Source: Candidula unifasciata
Lineage: Eukaryota > Mollusca > Gastropoda > Stylommatophora > Geomitridae
DNA length: 64,000 nucleotides
Assembly (NCBI GenBank): GCA_905116865.2
Contig: CAJHNH020008455.1
Coordinates: forward strand, 124,001-188,000
Reading direction: 5' to 3'
Below, piece by piece: positions 10,733 to 22,782 of this stretch. Position numbers and translations under genes: made by a program. The notes beneath the pieces were generated by a model, which had not been told where the DNA came from, did not search any database, and was given only the letters and a program-made list of their open reading frames with translations. Numbering within the stretch: the stretch's first letter is position 1; every line of letters starts with the position of its first letter.

Positions 10733-11000
10733 ATGGGTAGATGTGCGGGAGGGAATATGTAGATATGGGGGAGGGAGTAGGTAGATGGGGGGGGGGGGAG
10801 GGAATAGGTAGATATGGGGGAGGGAATGGGTAGATGTGCGGGAGGGAATATGTAGATATGGGGGAGGGAATAAATATAGGGGGAGAGAATTTGTAGATAT
10901 GGAGGAGGGAATAGGTAGATGGGGGGGAGGTAATAGTTAGATATGGGGGATGGAGTAGGTAGATGGGGGGGGGGGAGGGAATAGGTAGATATGGGGGAGA
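10733..11000. repeat. G-rich minisatellite
   Basis: Irregular 20-24 bp units around GGGAGGGAATAGGTAGATAT. The Pro/Ser/Tyr-rich minus-strand frame is repeat translation. Confidence 0.9.
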
Positions 11001-11104
11001 GAGTTATGGGAGATGCATTAGGGCCTGGGCTTCTGTGGGGGTTATAGGTCAACAGAAGAGGACATATCCTTTGTTGAGTATTTCACATTTTGCCTTCTGA
11101 AGCA

Positions 11105-11592
11105 CATCATCCTGCTGTAAACTTTGTAGAAAGTTCTGGTTGTTCGTCCACCTCCGGACTTAGTCTTGTTTAAGAACCTGAATGTTGCATGCACGTTCGC
11201 TTTTTACAGATCTGGTGGTTCCTTGCCTTTCAGGAGATGCACTCCAACTTTGAAGGATGTCTTTGATCATTCAATTTCTATGACAAGCTTGTTGAGGGAA
11301 GCACATATATTCATTAGCCATACTTCTCTGTGTGGGTTCTGGAACCCCATTTTGAAGAGACCAAGGATAGACCCACTGCCTAGCCTAAAGCATGTTGTAG
11401 GAATCGACTAATTGAGAGCTTCCTTTAAAGTTGAAGTGCATCTGCCTGAGAGGTAAGGAACTGACAGTCTGCATACAAATGAGTCAGAACTGTTAAAAGG
11501 ATGTGTGTGGAAGGACTATAGTCCAGAAGTGGACAAACAACCAAAACTTTCTGCTGGAGTTTACAGCCGGTGAACATGAAGAAGAAGATTAG
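11105..11592. mobile_element. two SINE-A copies, head-to-head inverted
   Basis: A minus copy (about 11105-11310, from CTGCTGTAAACTTTGTAGAA) is followed by a plus copy (about 11325-11592, from GTGTGGGTTCTGGAACCCC to GAACATGAAGAAGAAG). The pair can form a stem of about 200 bp. Confidence 0.8.
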
Positions 11593-12159
11593 CCATACTC
11601 ATCTGGGCCATTGCCAATCCCGAGCCCAGATGAGAACTGAGAAGGGTTGGGCACTGTACCAGCTACCTTTCGTCTATTCGAAATGTACATCTTTTGGCCT
11701 GTACTTCTCTTCTCAAGCATTTCATCGTCATTGTAAAAATTAAACAGCATTATAAGGTAGCATTGACTCTCTGAAACAAATGAAAAGAACCGTAATGGAG
11801 GGCATGGAACCAGGTACTAGGGGCATGGGCCGACCAACTCTCTGGTGACTGCTAAGAAGAAGAAGACAAACATGGTGTCTACCTATGTCTCTTCTATAAT
11901 TGCAACACCACTGCAGATGGGTAGCCCCACAACTGCTCCATTTCTATGCCAGTGGAAATCACAAGTCTTTCACTGTCCTGGAATTTTTGCATTCTATTAT
12001 CTGAAACTACTAAATTTTAAAAACTATTTTTGTCAGATATCAAATTGTTGTTGTTCCGCCATTCATCATCATCATCATGAAAGAGCTTGACAAAAGGAAT
12101 AACAAAAACCCACTATATCTTGAGCATTCTTAACCCATTTGGAATATAAACTCAACATT

Positions 12160-12450
12160 CATTCTTGTTCTTCTTGTTCTGAGCATTCACAGGCTGTAAA
12201 CTCAGGTGTAAAGTTTTGGTTATTTGTCCAATTCTGGACTTTGGTCTTGTTCCAGAAGTTGAGTTTTGCGTGCACATCTGTTTTACAGACCTGGTTTATT
12301 GGTATGCAGACTGTTGGTTCCTCACCCTTCCAGCAAATATGCTTTTAATTCTAAGGAAACACCCCTAATTAGTTGCCTTTTATGAGGTGCTTGTAAGGGG
12401 GCTGTGGTCCCCCCCCCCCCTCCCTCACTGGACCCATATGGTGAATAGTT
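12160..12450 (-). mobile_element. SINE-A copy
   Basis: GTTCTTCTTGTTCTGAGCATTC through CTGTTGGTTCCTCACCC, ending near a poly-C tract and CACTGGACCCATATGG. Confidence 0.78.
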
Positions 12451-13230
12451 GTACCTAATATAGACATGTAGATAAATATGTTTTTATTTCATTTCTCATC
12501 CCATTCCAATTTTCCTAATTTCTGTTTCCAGAAATTGGACTGTTGTTGTTTCGTTATTCCACCATTCATTATCATCATCAAAATGTGGCTTTCCCCACAA
12601 CAAGCAGGAAAGCCACTCAATCCCATGCCAGCTTCCCACCGTGTGAACTTTCATGTCCAGGTCCTTAATATCCTATGTCCGCCCTTGTGCTGGTCAACCC
12701 CTGCCTTCCAAGTACCAAACCCTGCATTAATGTTTTTTCCAAACCCATATGGCGTATAATAGGCTGAAGTATTTCAGTGTAAGAAAAAAAAAACACTCTG
12801 TTTATAATCTAGTCCCCCTAGATATTCACATTACGGAAGAATGACAGAATTTTTATAAGCTTTTGTAAAGTTCAGTTTTGTTTCTTTGTCTAATATATTT
12901 TTGTGTTGTTTTTGTTATTCTGGGTCCCATGGTATTTTAAAAAATGGTCTTGTCAACGATGATGTATGGTAGATAGGTGTTTGTCAGTGAATCTGATTAT
13001 AGGTGTTGTGACCCAAACAATAGTTTGTGTAAGTGCAACATTTTTCAGACGACTTGCTACATGATGATGTAAAATTCCGTCCACAACATTCAAGCTGAAA
13101 TCTCATTATTTGATGCTCATCTGCCGTAAAAATAATTTAGTTAACTTCAAAATAAAATGAGTTATTTACATTATACAATGGTTGTCTTCAACAGTAGAAA
13201 TAAATGTTTGTGACTGAAGTGACAGAATTA
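12451..13230. other. sequence without recognised features
   Basis: AT-rich, no coding signature. A TTGTTGTTTCGTTATTCCACC segment near 12540 recurs at 12045, so a dispersed repeat may be present. Confidence 0.3.
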
Positions 13231-13231
13231 T

Positions 13232-14383
13232 ACGAGTTCCACAACCACACAAGAGTTCCACAACAACACAAGAGTTCCACAACAACACAAGAGTTCCACA
13301 ACAACACAAGAGTTCCACAACAACACAAGAGTTCCACAACAACACAAGAGTTCCACAACCACACAAGAGTTCCACAACAACACAAGAGTTCCACAACAAC
13401 ACAAGAGTTCCACAACAACACAAGAGTTCCACAACCACACAAGAGTTCCACAACAACACAAGAGTTCCACAACAACACAAGAGTTCCACAACAACACAAG
13501 AGTTCCACAACAACACAAGAGTTCCACAACCACACAAGAGTTCCACAACCACACAAGAGTTCCACAACAACACAAGAGTTCCACAACAACACAAGAGTTC
13601 CACAACAACACAAGAGTTCCACAACAACACAAGAGTTCCACAACAACACAAGAGTTCCACAACCACACAAGAGTTCCACAACCACACAAGAGTTCCACAA
13701 CCACACAAGAGTTCCACAACAACACAAGAGTTCCACAACCACACAAGAGTTCCACAACAACACAAGAGTTCCACAACAACACAAGAGTTCCACAACCACA
13801 CAAGAGTTCCACAACAACACCAAGAGTTCCACAACCACACAAGAGTTCCACAACAACACAAGAGTTCCACAACAACACAAGAGTTCCACAACAACACAAG
13901 AGTTCCACAACCACACAAGAGTTCCACAACCACACAAGAGTTCCACAACAACACAAGAGTTCCACAACCACACAAGAGTTCCACAACAACACAAGAGTTC
14001 CACAACAACACAAGAGTTCCACAACAACACAAGAGTTCCACAACCACACAAGAGTTCCACAACCACACAAGAGTTCCACAACAACACAAGAGTTCCACAA
14101 CCACACAAGAGTTCCACAACAACACAAGAGTTCCACAACAACACAAGAGTTCCACAACAACACAAGAGTTCCACAACCACACAAGAGTTCCACAACAACA
14201 CAAGAGTTCCACAACAACACAAGAGTTCCACAACAACACAAGAGTTCCACAACAACACAAGAGTTCCACAACCACACAAGAGTTCCACAACAACACAAGA
14301 GTTCCACAACAACACAAGAGTTCCACAACAACACAAGAGTTCCACAACAACACAAGAGTTCCACAACCACACAAGAGTTCCAC
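13232..14383. repeat. 19-bp satellite, about 60 units, two unit types
   Basis: The unit is GAGTTCCACAACMACACAA, with M being A or C; nearly every copy differs only at that base. Because 19 is not a multiple of three and the unit has no stop, three minus frames and one plus frame stay open for about 400 codons. These are not genes. One unit (near 13820) has an extra C. Confidence 0.97.
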
Positions 14384-15537
14384 TTCCTGCAGAACTAAAT
14401 AAAGCAGTCGGAGGTTAAATCAGTCAAGTGACATCACCAAAGTAAAGGATGGCTGCAGTGAATCATCACTACTCTCTGTTTTTGGCCCTGATGTGTACAC
14501 TCTCCCACTTGTATCACTGTCTGTCCACCTTGTATCACTTCTGCCTTTAACTCACTTGCTTTTAGTTTCTCCCTTCAGCATGGTTTCTTAACAGTGCCAT
14601 ATCTTTTAACTTTTTTTGTGTGTAAATCCCAAACGACACCTGGTCTGTGAGTGCCTGTCTTACTTGATTTGCCTCTATAGCATATTATGTTCTCTTACTC
14701 ACAACATTTAGTCAGAAAATACTAAAAACATCTGGTATTACTATTGTGTGTATTGCCATTTTGCAAGTAATGATTTAATGATTTCTCATCATGGTCATTT
14801 CTTTGCTTTAACATCTCCTGTGAAACTTTCTGCTTCTGAAATTGTTAATGTGGTTGAAGTATATCCTTTGGCTGTTTTTGTTTTGTTGATTAACTCTCAA
14901 ACCAAGTAGAAGTAAAACATTGATGCCCGGCTTACTAGCGTAGTTGATTAAACCTGATTTCTTGGCGACCGAGTGATGAACTCCTTGTGGTCCGGGTTCA
15001 TGCCTAGGTGTAGGCAGAAAAGCCACATTTCTCCCAGGTTTACGGTATCTATCAATCATGGAATCAAGGCCGAAGGGTTGCGATATTCATAGTACCGAGC
15101 CAAAGGGTTAACAACTCATGGTTTCCTGATACTTTAAAAAAAAAAAAAAGTCAGTATGCTCGATGACCTGAATATCACAGAAAACTGGCTTCTTAACACC
15201 ATCCTCTCCTGAAAGCCGGGATGTTTTGAAGACAACGGTGATGGAGGATACAGTTTCCGGAAAATGAGACTGAGGCCGACCTCCATGAATACAGGACATT
15301 AAAGATGTATTGGCTATGAAAACACACAGGGCTGGTTGGCTAGTGAAAGAGAGAGTTTCAGGCGTACCGTGATGAGTGAGTTACGTTCTGTAAAGGACTG
15401 ATGGTGATGCTGATTGATGCTTATGCTGACCATGTTATGTGCCAGGAGAGTCACAGTAGCGTGTTTGCCCAAACGTCTTTGCTTCAAATCAGTATTTGTT
15501 TTTAATGATTGACTTACAGCTCCATTGTGAATCCAGC
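14384..15537. other. sequence without recognised genes
   Basis: No coding motif was seen. A possible worn tRNA-SINE segment lies near 14930-15060. An A-rich tract is at 15134-15149. Confidence 0.3.
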
Positions 15538-15700
15538 CTAGTTTTAGAGTCAGGATATGTCTTGGGAAGTAAAGGCATATGGCATGATTTTAATCCTTTT
15601 ACCTACCGAGTGCCGAGTCTCTATAATAAAATAAAGGCGGGACCTTGAATGACGCTCGACGCACCATTGGCATGAAAAGGGTCCATTACTTGTACACACT
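15538..15700 (+). mobile_element. SINE-B body fragment (worn)
   Basis: CTTGGGAAGTAAAGGCATATG, then CCGAGTGCCGAGTCTCTATA resembles the SINE-B body GGGAAGTAAAGG…GAGTGCTGATTGGTCTATAA. Confidence 0.5.
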
Positions 15701-15987
15701 TCACCTCAAAAAAATCCTCCTCCCCTTTGATGGTTTTGTCAGAATGCTTATATCAGGAGGCCGGTAGCCTTTATGAAAGCTATCATGCAGTCCATATCTC
15801 CCTGTTTGTCATTCTTCTTCTTCTTTTTCTTCCATGTTCTCTATCAGGCATGCTAAACATTCAGTTCTGTCTGGGTCGCAAACAGGGTGGTGCATCTAAA
15901 GTCGATGCCAGTTTCCAACAGCTTCTCTTGTAATGTGGCTCCACTGGAATCTAATTTTTTTTAGTGTGGTACCCTTTTCTTAATGTG

Positions 15988-16358
15988 ATCAGGTCTTGCT
16001 AGTCTGTTGTAGACTTTTCCTAACGCTAGGTCTTGTTAGTCTCTTGTGGTCTTTTCTCAAGGTGAACAGATCCTGCCAGTCTGTTGTTGACTTCTCTTAA
16101 TGCGAGCGGGTCTTGCTAGTCTGTTGTAGACTTTTCCTAACGCTAGCGGGTCTTGCTAGTCTGTTGTAGACTTTTCTTAACGCTAGCGGGTCTTGCTAGT
16201 CTGTTGTAGACTTTTCTTAACGCTAGCAGCTCGTGTGGGTCTGTTGTAGACTTTTCTTAACATGAGCAGGTCTTGCTAGTCTGTAGTATACTTTTCTTAA
16301 TGTTAGCGGGTCTTGATTGTCTAACTGTAGTAGACTTTTCTTGATGTGAGCAGATCCT
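15988..16358. repeat. 40-bp minisatellite, about nine units
   Basis: Units around CGGGTCTTGCTAGTCTGTTG + TAGACTTTTCTTAACGCTAG. Outer units are diverged. Confidence 0.88.
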
Positions 16359-16544
16359 GCTGGACAACTCATCCACACCAATTGGCGAAGCACTTGATTA
16401 TGGTAAATACCAAATCATAGAGATAGAAAGAAGCCAGAGTACAGAAGGCAAATGCTGTCACCTACTAGTTAGCCCTGCTGCTTAGGCACCCGTCTCCCTT
16501 CCAGCAAAACAGCAAACGATAGCATCTTTATCCCTGCTTTATGT

Positions 16545-17565
16545 TATCAGTGCCAGACATGGACAATGAATAGGGCACTGAAACAGAACATAACTATATA
16601 TGAAATGCGCTGTCTCCACAAGGTCACTAACAACACAAGAAGAAACAGATTTACGAATACCAGCATTACAGAAAAGCTGGAATAAGAATATGTGAAGTGA
16701 TACGGCCATCTAGTGAGAACGCAGCCAGACCAAACTGCATATGAGGCTTTTTACAGCAGAAAGGCGAGAGGAAGACAAAGAAAGAGATGGATAAATTGTG
16801 TAACTGAAACCTGCAAAGCGGGGAACAAATCCGTCACCCAAGAAGCACATGGCAAATACAAAAAACCACGACACTGGACTATAAAATGGTATCAGTGAGA
16901 CGACAAAACCACGACACTGGACTATAAAATGGTATCAGTGAGACGACAAAACCACGACACTGGACTATAAAATGGTATCAGTGAGACGACAAAACCACGA
17001 CACTGGACTATAAAATGGTATCAGTGAGACGACAAAACCACGACACTGGACTATAAAATTGTATCAGTGAGACGACAAAACCACGACACTGGACTATAAA
17101 ATGGTATCAGTGAGACGACAACACCACGACACTGGACTATAAAATGGTATCAGTGAGACGACAAAACCACGACACTGGACTATAAAATGGTATCAGTGAG
17201 ACGACAAAACCACGACACTGGACTATAAAATGGTATCAGTGAGACGACAAAACCACGACACTGGACTAAAAAATGGTATCAGTGAGACGACAAAACCACG
17301 ACACTGGACTATAAAATGGTATCAGTGAGACGACAAAACCACGACACTGGACTATAAAATGGTATCAGTGAGATGACAAAACCACGACACTGGACTATAA
17401 AATGGTATCAGTGAGACGACAAAACCACGACACTGGACTATAAAATGGTATCAGTGAGACGACAAAACCACGACACTGGACTATAAAATGGTATCAGTGA
17501 GACGACAAAACCACGACACTGGACTATAAAATGGTATCAGTGAGACGACAAAAGAAGAAGAAGAA
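16545..17565 (+). mobile_element. L2 LINE 3' end with its 43-bp terminus amplified
   Basis: The body at 16545-16860 encodes QPDQTAYEAFYSR, KARGRQRKRWINCVTETCKA (LINE polymerase C terminus). The last 43 bp (containing ACCACGACACTGGACTATAA and GGTATCAGTGAGACGAC) is then repeated about 16 times (16866-17555), and the element ends in the AAGAAGAAGAAG tail expected once. Confidence 0.88.
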
Positions 17566-17739
17566 AAGGCATCGACAGATTACCAAGTCAGAAAACCCGT
17601 CATGGAGATATCTTGTATGTAGTCTAATGCGTTGTCCGTCGCTTCCAGGATTTCAGTCTGTAGGATTAATACCCCAAGGATGGAAATCCTACATGTACAA
17701 ATCCTGAAAGCACCTTCAAACACACAACGGTCATATAAA

Positions 17740-18240
17740 AAACAAAGGCCCTAGAATGGCTGAACACTCAGGAGCTGAACACTCAGGAGCTGAACACTCA
17801 GGAGTTCACCAATGCACGTTTGCTCAGCGACTCAATGAGCATGCTGCAGAAGATCAAAGCGGGGTATATACAGAAACTGGCTCCATCTGATACAGCAAGC
17901 AACGTTTCACAAAATCACCTTCATGTGTTCCCAGGAAATGCTGGCGTAAAAGGCAATGAGAGAGCAGATGCTTAGGATGGCATTGCGACTATCAGGAATG
18001 GGCCCTCTATGTAAGGCTTTCAGTTTCGTGGAAAATTATTCTACACTAGACATATACCCTGATTGTTACCAACTGGAGCCGCAAGATAGAAAAACCATGC
18101 GGGAGCCATCCATCCATACATCAAGCAGAAGAAAGTAGGAGTTGTTAGCCTAAAACACTTGGAAACAAACTCATGAGGAGATAGGAGCACGTATGGTCAT
18201 GTCCGATGTGCGATGAGGATGATCTCAAGAAATGAACAGT
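17740..18240 (+). mobile_element. L1 LINE fragment with RNase H remnant
   Basis: The + strand reads ARLLSDSMSMLQKIK and VFPGNAGVKGNERAD followed by a stop, matching the L1 fragment at 6.5 kb. Tandem CTGAACACTCAGGAG copies lie at about 17760-17805. Confidence 0.7.
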
Positions 18241-18639
18241 GAACAACAGTCATATCGGTTCCTCCCAAGGTAACACAGTAACCGGAAGTCCAGATTGAGC
18301 AGGGATTTACTGAGACTGCATGTCTTGACATAAATTACACAAACAACTAGTGAGAAAAAGTCAATTGGCATTCTTTGGCACTGCCTTAGGATAAAAACTT
18401 CTCTTGCATTCATCCGAAGACATACGTTGTGTCCGTCTACAACATGGCCGCGATATTTGCACCTTTTGGCCAACACATCCGGGTTAGCCTTCTCGCTGGA
18501 TTTCATGAGACATGACAAAGCCTCATTTGTGCGTTATCCTCTTTGTCCCTCCATCTACACGTGTTGCCCATAAAGCACCCACACAGGACAACCGCGTATA
18601 TACTGGTTGGCCCTCAAGGGAAGGCAGGGGCGGATCGTA

Positions 18640-18872
18640 TAAAATATAATCGGAGTATGTCGTGACAGCTGAAAATTTTGACGGAGAAAAAATGGGGCGA
18701 GGCGGAGGCAGACAAAGAGGGAATATGCTAGACAGTTTAGAATGGCATCATGGAGATATATTTTCTACCACCAAAGATTGAGATCAAAAGGACAAGGAAT
18801 CGAGATCTGTGGAGATGCATAAACGCCTAAGCCAGTCGACAGGGCACGTGATGATGATGAATGATTAAGAAT
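18640..18872 (+). mobile_element. L3 LINE 3'-end fragment
   Basis: Ends with GATCTGTGGAGATGCATAAA and GGGCACGTGATGATGATGA, matching L3 ends at 47.97 kb (+) and 62.37 kb (-). Confidence 0.65.
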
Positions 18873-18926
18873 ATTTTACAAGGATGCTGGCGTCGGACAT
18901 AATGACACACGGCATCCTTTTTGCAT

Positions 18927-18935
18927 ATATGTATG

Positions 18936-18969
<34 letters not shown>

Positions 18970-19330
18970 TGTATGTATGTATGTATGTATGTATGTATGT
19001 ATGTATGTATGTATGTATGTATGTATGTATGTATGTATGTATGTATGTATGTATGTATGTATGTATGTATGTATGTATGTATGTATGTATGTATGTATGT
19101 ATGTATGTATGTATGTATGTATGTATGTATGTATGTATGTATGTATGTATGTATGTATGTATGTATGTATGTATGTATGTATGTATGTATGTATGTACGT
19201 ACGTACGTGTGTGTACGTATGTATGTATGTATGTATGTATGTATGTATTATGTATGTACGTACGTATGTATGTGTGTGTGTGTATGCATGTGTGTGTATG
19301 TGTGTATGTATATACGTATGTATGTATGAA
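18927..19330. repeat. ATGT tetranucleotide microsatellite
   Basis: Pure (ATGT)n for about 250 bp, then interrupted ACGT/TGTG variants. All open frames here are repeat translation. Confidence 0.97.
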
Positions 19331-19344
19331 TAAATGTAAGATGT

Positions 19345-19465
19345 GCCCCACCAGTACATCACACAAGCGATAAACACCCGATGACTCAAAGTGCCACCAT
19401 GCGGATTATGATCACACATAAGAGGTCCCGGAAACCCCTGTTCAGCTCTTAGGCCATATATCCTG
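19345..19465. repeat. Rep-E dispersed repeat, copy 1
   Basis: ACATCACACAAGCGATAAAC and AAAGTGCCACCATG are shared with 22225-22345 at roughly 80% identity by eye. Class unknown. Confidence 0.6.
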
Positions 19466-19486
19466 ACGGTGTGGAATTTTTTTCTT

Positions 19487-19690
19487 CTTCAAAAATGACC
19501 TTGACTCTCAGGTCGACCCAGCCTGAAGTACCAAGTACAGTTCTGGGAAGTAAAGGCGACCAGCGTGATGCTGACCACATCACCCACCGAGTGCTGATTG
19601 GTCTATAAAAATATAGGCCTATCCCTATATGCCCAATATGCCTAAAGGTATGGAAAAGCGTCTTCTACTTCAATTTCTGACTTAATCGGT
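19487..19690 (+). mobile_element. SINE-B copy, headless
   Basis: CTCAGGTCGACCCAGCCTGA through GCTGATTGGTCTATAAAAAT and CCTATATGCCCAATATGCC. The tRNA-like head is missing. Confidence 0.78.
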
Positions 19691-19717
19691 CCTCGTTTTC
19701 CCTGGGGTATAGAAGTT

Positions 19718-19993
19718 TGTCAGCGGCGTCCGTGGCTAAGGCGTTGCGAGTCCGACTCGTAAGCCAGCATACTGCGATCGAAACCCACTGCAGGCTGCGT
19801 GGATTTTTGTCGTGGTATGGGACGTCGCAGGTCGACCCAGCCTAAAATGGGTACCAGGATGGGCTGTCCTGGGAAAGTAAAGACAGCCGGCGTAATGCTG
19901 ACCACATTACCCACAGAGTGCTGATGGTCTGTAAAAATATGGGACGCTCTGCCCGATGCGCCGAAAGGCGTGAAAAGGGAACTTTACTTACTT
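19718..19993 (+). mobile_element. SINE-B copy with tRNA-like head (second head type)
   Basis: The head reads GTCCGTGGCTAAGGCGTTGC and TGCGATCGAAACCC (A- and B-box-like). The body carries GTCGACCCAGCCTAAAATGG and CCGAAAGGCGTGAAAAGG. The same head type occurs on the minus strand at 37.6-37.8 and 55.9-56.16 kb. Confidence 0.82.
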
Positions 19994-20148
19994 ATAGAAG
20001 TTTGTCAAAGAGAGCGCGCCAGACTTCTCTGTCAAAAGCTTTCTTTTTTGTCTCTGACAAATTCCAGTCCTCAGTCAGTCAGGGAATGTCGAATGTAGTT
20101 TTCCCACCGGACCTTGTGTCGTCTTGGTGGTCGACGTCCCTGGTTCTC

Positions 20149-20174
20149 CCCCCCCCCCCCCCCCCCCCCCCCCC
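20149..20174. repeat. poly-C tract
   Basis: An uninterrupted C run of about 26 bases. Confidence 0.9.
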
Positions 20175-20370
20175 ACTACCCCACCTTTTTTTTAATGCCT
20201 GTCGTGGTGTCTGATTGTCTCCCATTCTACATACAAATCCAAATATCCAAACCATCGTAGTTGTAGCGGATCTACTCGAGTTTCTAAGGCCTGGGTTCGA
20301 GCTCATTACGTATTGTCGGGTTGCGAACTAAGTTCCTTTTTGTCACTTGGACCACCATCCTTAGATACCT

Positions 20371-20645
20371 CTCTTCTTCATCTTCTTCTACGCTTTCATC
20401 GGTTGTAAACTCCGTCGGAAAGCTCTGGGTGTTCGCCCATCTCCGGACTTCAGTCTTGTTTCAAAACCCTGAGTGTTTCGTACACATCCGTTTCACAGAT
20501 CTGCAGACTTTTGATTTCTTGCTGCTCATGCAGATGTACCCCGAATTCGAAGGATGCCCCCATTTAGTCGACTCATGTGACATGCTTATTGGAGTGTCAG
20601 TGGGTATATTTCCCCCCATAATGGGACCCCAGAACAAGCGCTTCT
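20371..20645 (-). mobile_element. SINE-A copy
   Basis: CTTCTTCATCTTCTTCTACG through GTTGTAAACTCCGTCGGAAA to GGGACCCCAGAAC. Confidence 0.82.
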
Positions 20646-20699
20646 CTCAGATACCTCATTTACGAGGCATAAAGCCGGCTTCTGTGAGCTGTCATAACC

Positions 20700-21540
20700 C
20701 CTGACTCATATCCGTAGGTCGAGACACCGCCAAACTCTAGATTTATAGCTAAAGATGGCCGTGGTCGAGACTAGCGCATAGGTAGAGCGATATACAGCAA
20801 TTATTGTCCTCTTGCTAATTTCTCTTTTCCGTAATTTACTCATGATGATTATTGCTCTGAACTTCACGTACCTAAAAAAAAAAAAACATATACATGAGCC
20901 CACATAAATGAATCCCGAAATAAAACTACTTTATCCTTACCCGCAATCCCCGAATACCGAAAACGAAAAATATTTTCTCAATATATTCAGCGGTGAGTTA
21001 TTGTTGAGCTAAAAATCACTCAGGTTTTACTATAAACGCGACATAAAACCGATTGAGAAGTTATCTTCAATAACAGACGTTTTCTTTCCCGTGTAAGAAG
21101 GTTTGAATTATTATGTCGATATGTGTTCCTGCGTGTGTATCGAAAGGTGAATGTTTACTATTACTACTATATAGGCCTACCAAGTGGCAAAGTTAGGTGT
21201 GCAGTAGTGGTGATCGTTTATAAAACGATATCCTGTAAAACTCATCTGAGTTATAATGTGCATATATAGACCTAGTTTCTACACATGTTTATTTCAGTAC
21301 TGGATATGTATGCCTGTTACTTACTTTTGGTTATTTATTATATCATAGGTTAATTATAACAGGCCGCAGGAGTATAGATTATTGAGTTTAATATCTGTTA
21401 AATGCACTTTTTAAATAATTCTTACAATCATATCAGGTAATCTATCTTTCTGAATATATAAAGTAAACAGGGGTCGCTATTCCGACTTACGAACTATTAA
21501 CACATTAAATGCAGACCACACAGTCAGGCCACACAGACAG
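20700..21540. other. AT-rich sequence without recognised features
   Basis: No coding or repeat signature was seen on either strand. Confidence 0.35.
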
Positions 21541-21554
21541 ACCACACAGAGTAC

Positions 21555-22010
21555 ACACTATCTTTCTTTCTTTTGTCTCACTGATACCAGACTGTATCCC
21601 AGTGTCGTGGCTTTTTCTATTTGTCTTGTGCTTCTCGGGTGATGGATTTGTTCATTTCTTTTGCAGGTTTCAGCTACACCATTTATCCATCTCTTTTTTG
21701 GTCTTCCTCTCTCCTTCGTCCATGACGCTCTGCTATAAAAAGCCTCATATGCAGTTTGATCTGGCTGCATTCCCACTAGATGGTAGAACCATTTCATTCT
21801 TTGTTCGTCAGTATAATCCAGACATGGTCTTATTCCAACTTTCTCTTTAATGCTGATATATTCGTCAACCTGTCCCTTATTGTGCTGTTAGTGACCTCGC
21901 AGAGACAGCACATTTCACATGTAGTTATTTTCTGTTCTAGTGCCCTATTCATTGTCCATGTTTGGCACTGATAACATAAAGTAGTGAAAAAGATGCTATT
22001 AATCATTTGC
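21555..22010 (-). mobile_element. L2 LINE 3' end, single 43-bp terminus
   Basis: The minus strand encodes MQPDQTAYEAFYSR, RGRPKKRWINGVAETCK and ends VSVRQKKE. The terminal unit (TCTCACTGATACCAGACTGT) is present once, in contrast with the amplified copies. Confidence 0.82.
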
Positions 22011-22209
22011 GGTTTTCTGGACGCTCAAACCCCGTTTCTGTTTCTCCTCCTTTGTTGTCCAGATTTCTGTATCATTGTAGGAGGGGTTGAGCTTTCGTAA
22101 TTTCTTCATCAATACCTCTGTATTTTATTATTTTTATCCAGAAATGTAAGTCTACTACACATCCACATCAAATAACTACCTGTGAAATGCCCTGATCCCT
22201 AATTTAGTA

Positions 22210-22345
22210 GCAGAAGATTTTTACCCCACCAGGACATCACACAAGCGATAAACACTCGATGACACAAAGTGCCACCATGTGGATGATGATCACCGTGGAG
22301 AGGTCCAAGAAACCGCGTTCAGCCATTAAACCATATTTATGTTCG
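22210..22345. repeat. Rep-E dispersed repeat, copy 2
   Basis: Shares ACATCACACAAGCGATAAAC and AAAGTGCCACCATG with 19345-19465. Confidence 0.6.
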
Positions 22346-22439
22346 GGCTATATTGCCGCCCCTGACAAGAGCCAGAGTAGGGCTTCAAATACCGAAAAAA
22401 TTGCATCTCACAAGGAGATGACAGGATGGGTAATATTAC

Positions 22440-22782
22440 TCTTTCCTTAAGGTCATCAACAACACAAAAACGGACAGGTTACGAATACCGGCATTAGAGA
22501 TAAAGTTGGAATAAGACCGCGTCGGAATTATATTGACAACGAATGAAATGCTTCGGCTATCTAGTGATATTGCAGTCAGAACAAACTGCATATGATACTT
22601 TTTACAACAGAATATTTGGGAGGAAGGCAAGGGGAAGACCAAGAAAGAGATGGATAAATGGTGTAGATGAAACCTGCAAAAAAGGTTAACAAATCCACTG
22701 CCCGAGAAAGGCTAGACAAATACAGAAACCCACGATAATTGGCTACAACCTGGTTTCAATGAGATAACAAAAGAAGAAGAAG
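22440..22782 (+). mobile_element. L2 LINE 3' end, single terminus
   Basis: Contains CGTTACGAATACCGGCATT-like and AGAACAAACTGCATATGA segments, then GGCTACAACCTGGTTTCAAT and an AGAAGAAGAAG tail. One terminal unit only. Confidence 0.8.

Noticed and set aside
13166..14418. Open frames of about 400 codons on both strands (Cys/Val/Leu-rich and Thr/Gln/His-rich)
   Set aside because: They are translations of a stop-free 19-bp unit in several frames at once; no start context, splice sites or homology.
16000..16350. Terminal TTC21B exon near 16.35 kb (AGATCCTGCTGGACAAC)
   Set aside because: The translation does not resemble the expected end and the sequence belongs to the 40-bp array.
18827..19419. 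Tyr/Ile/His/Thr and Met/Tyr/Val/Cys frames
   Set aside because: ATGT microsatellite.
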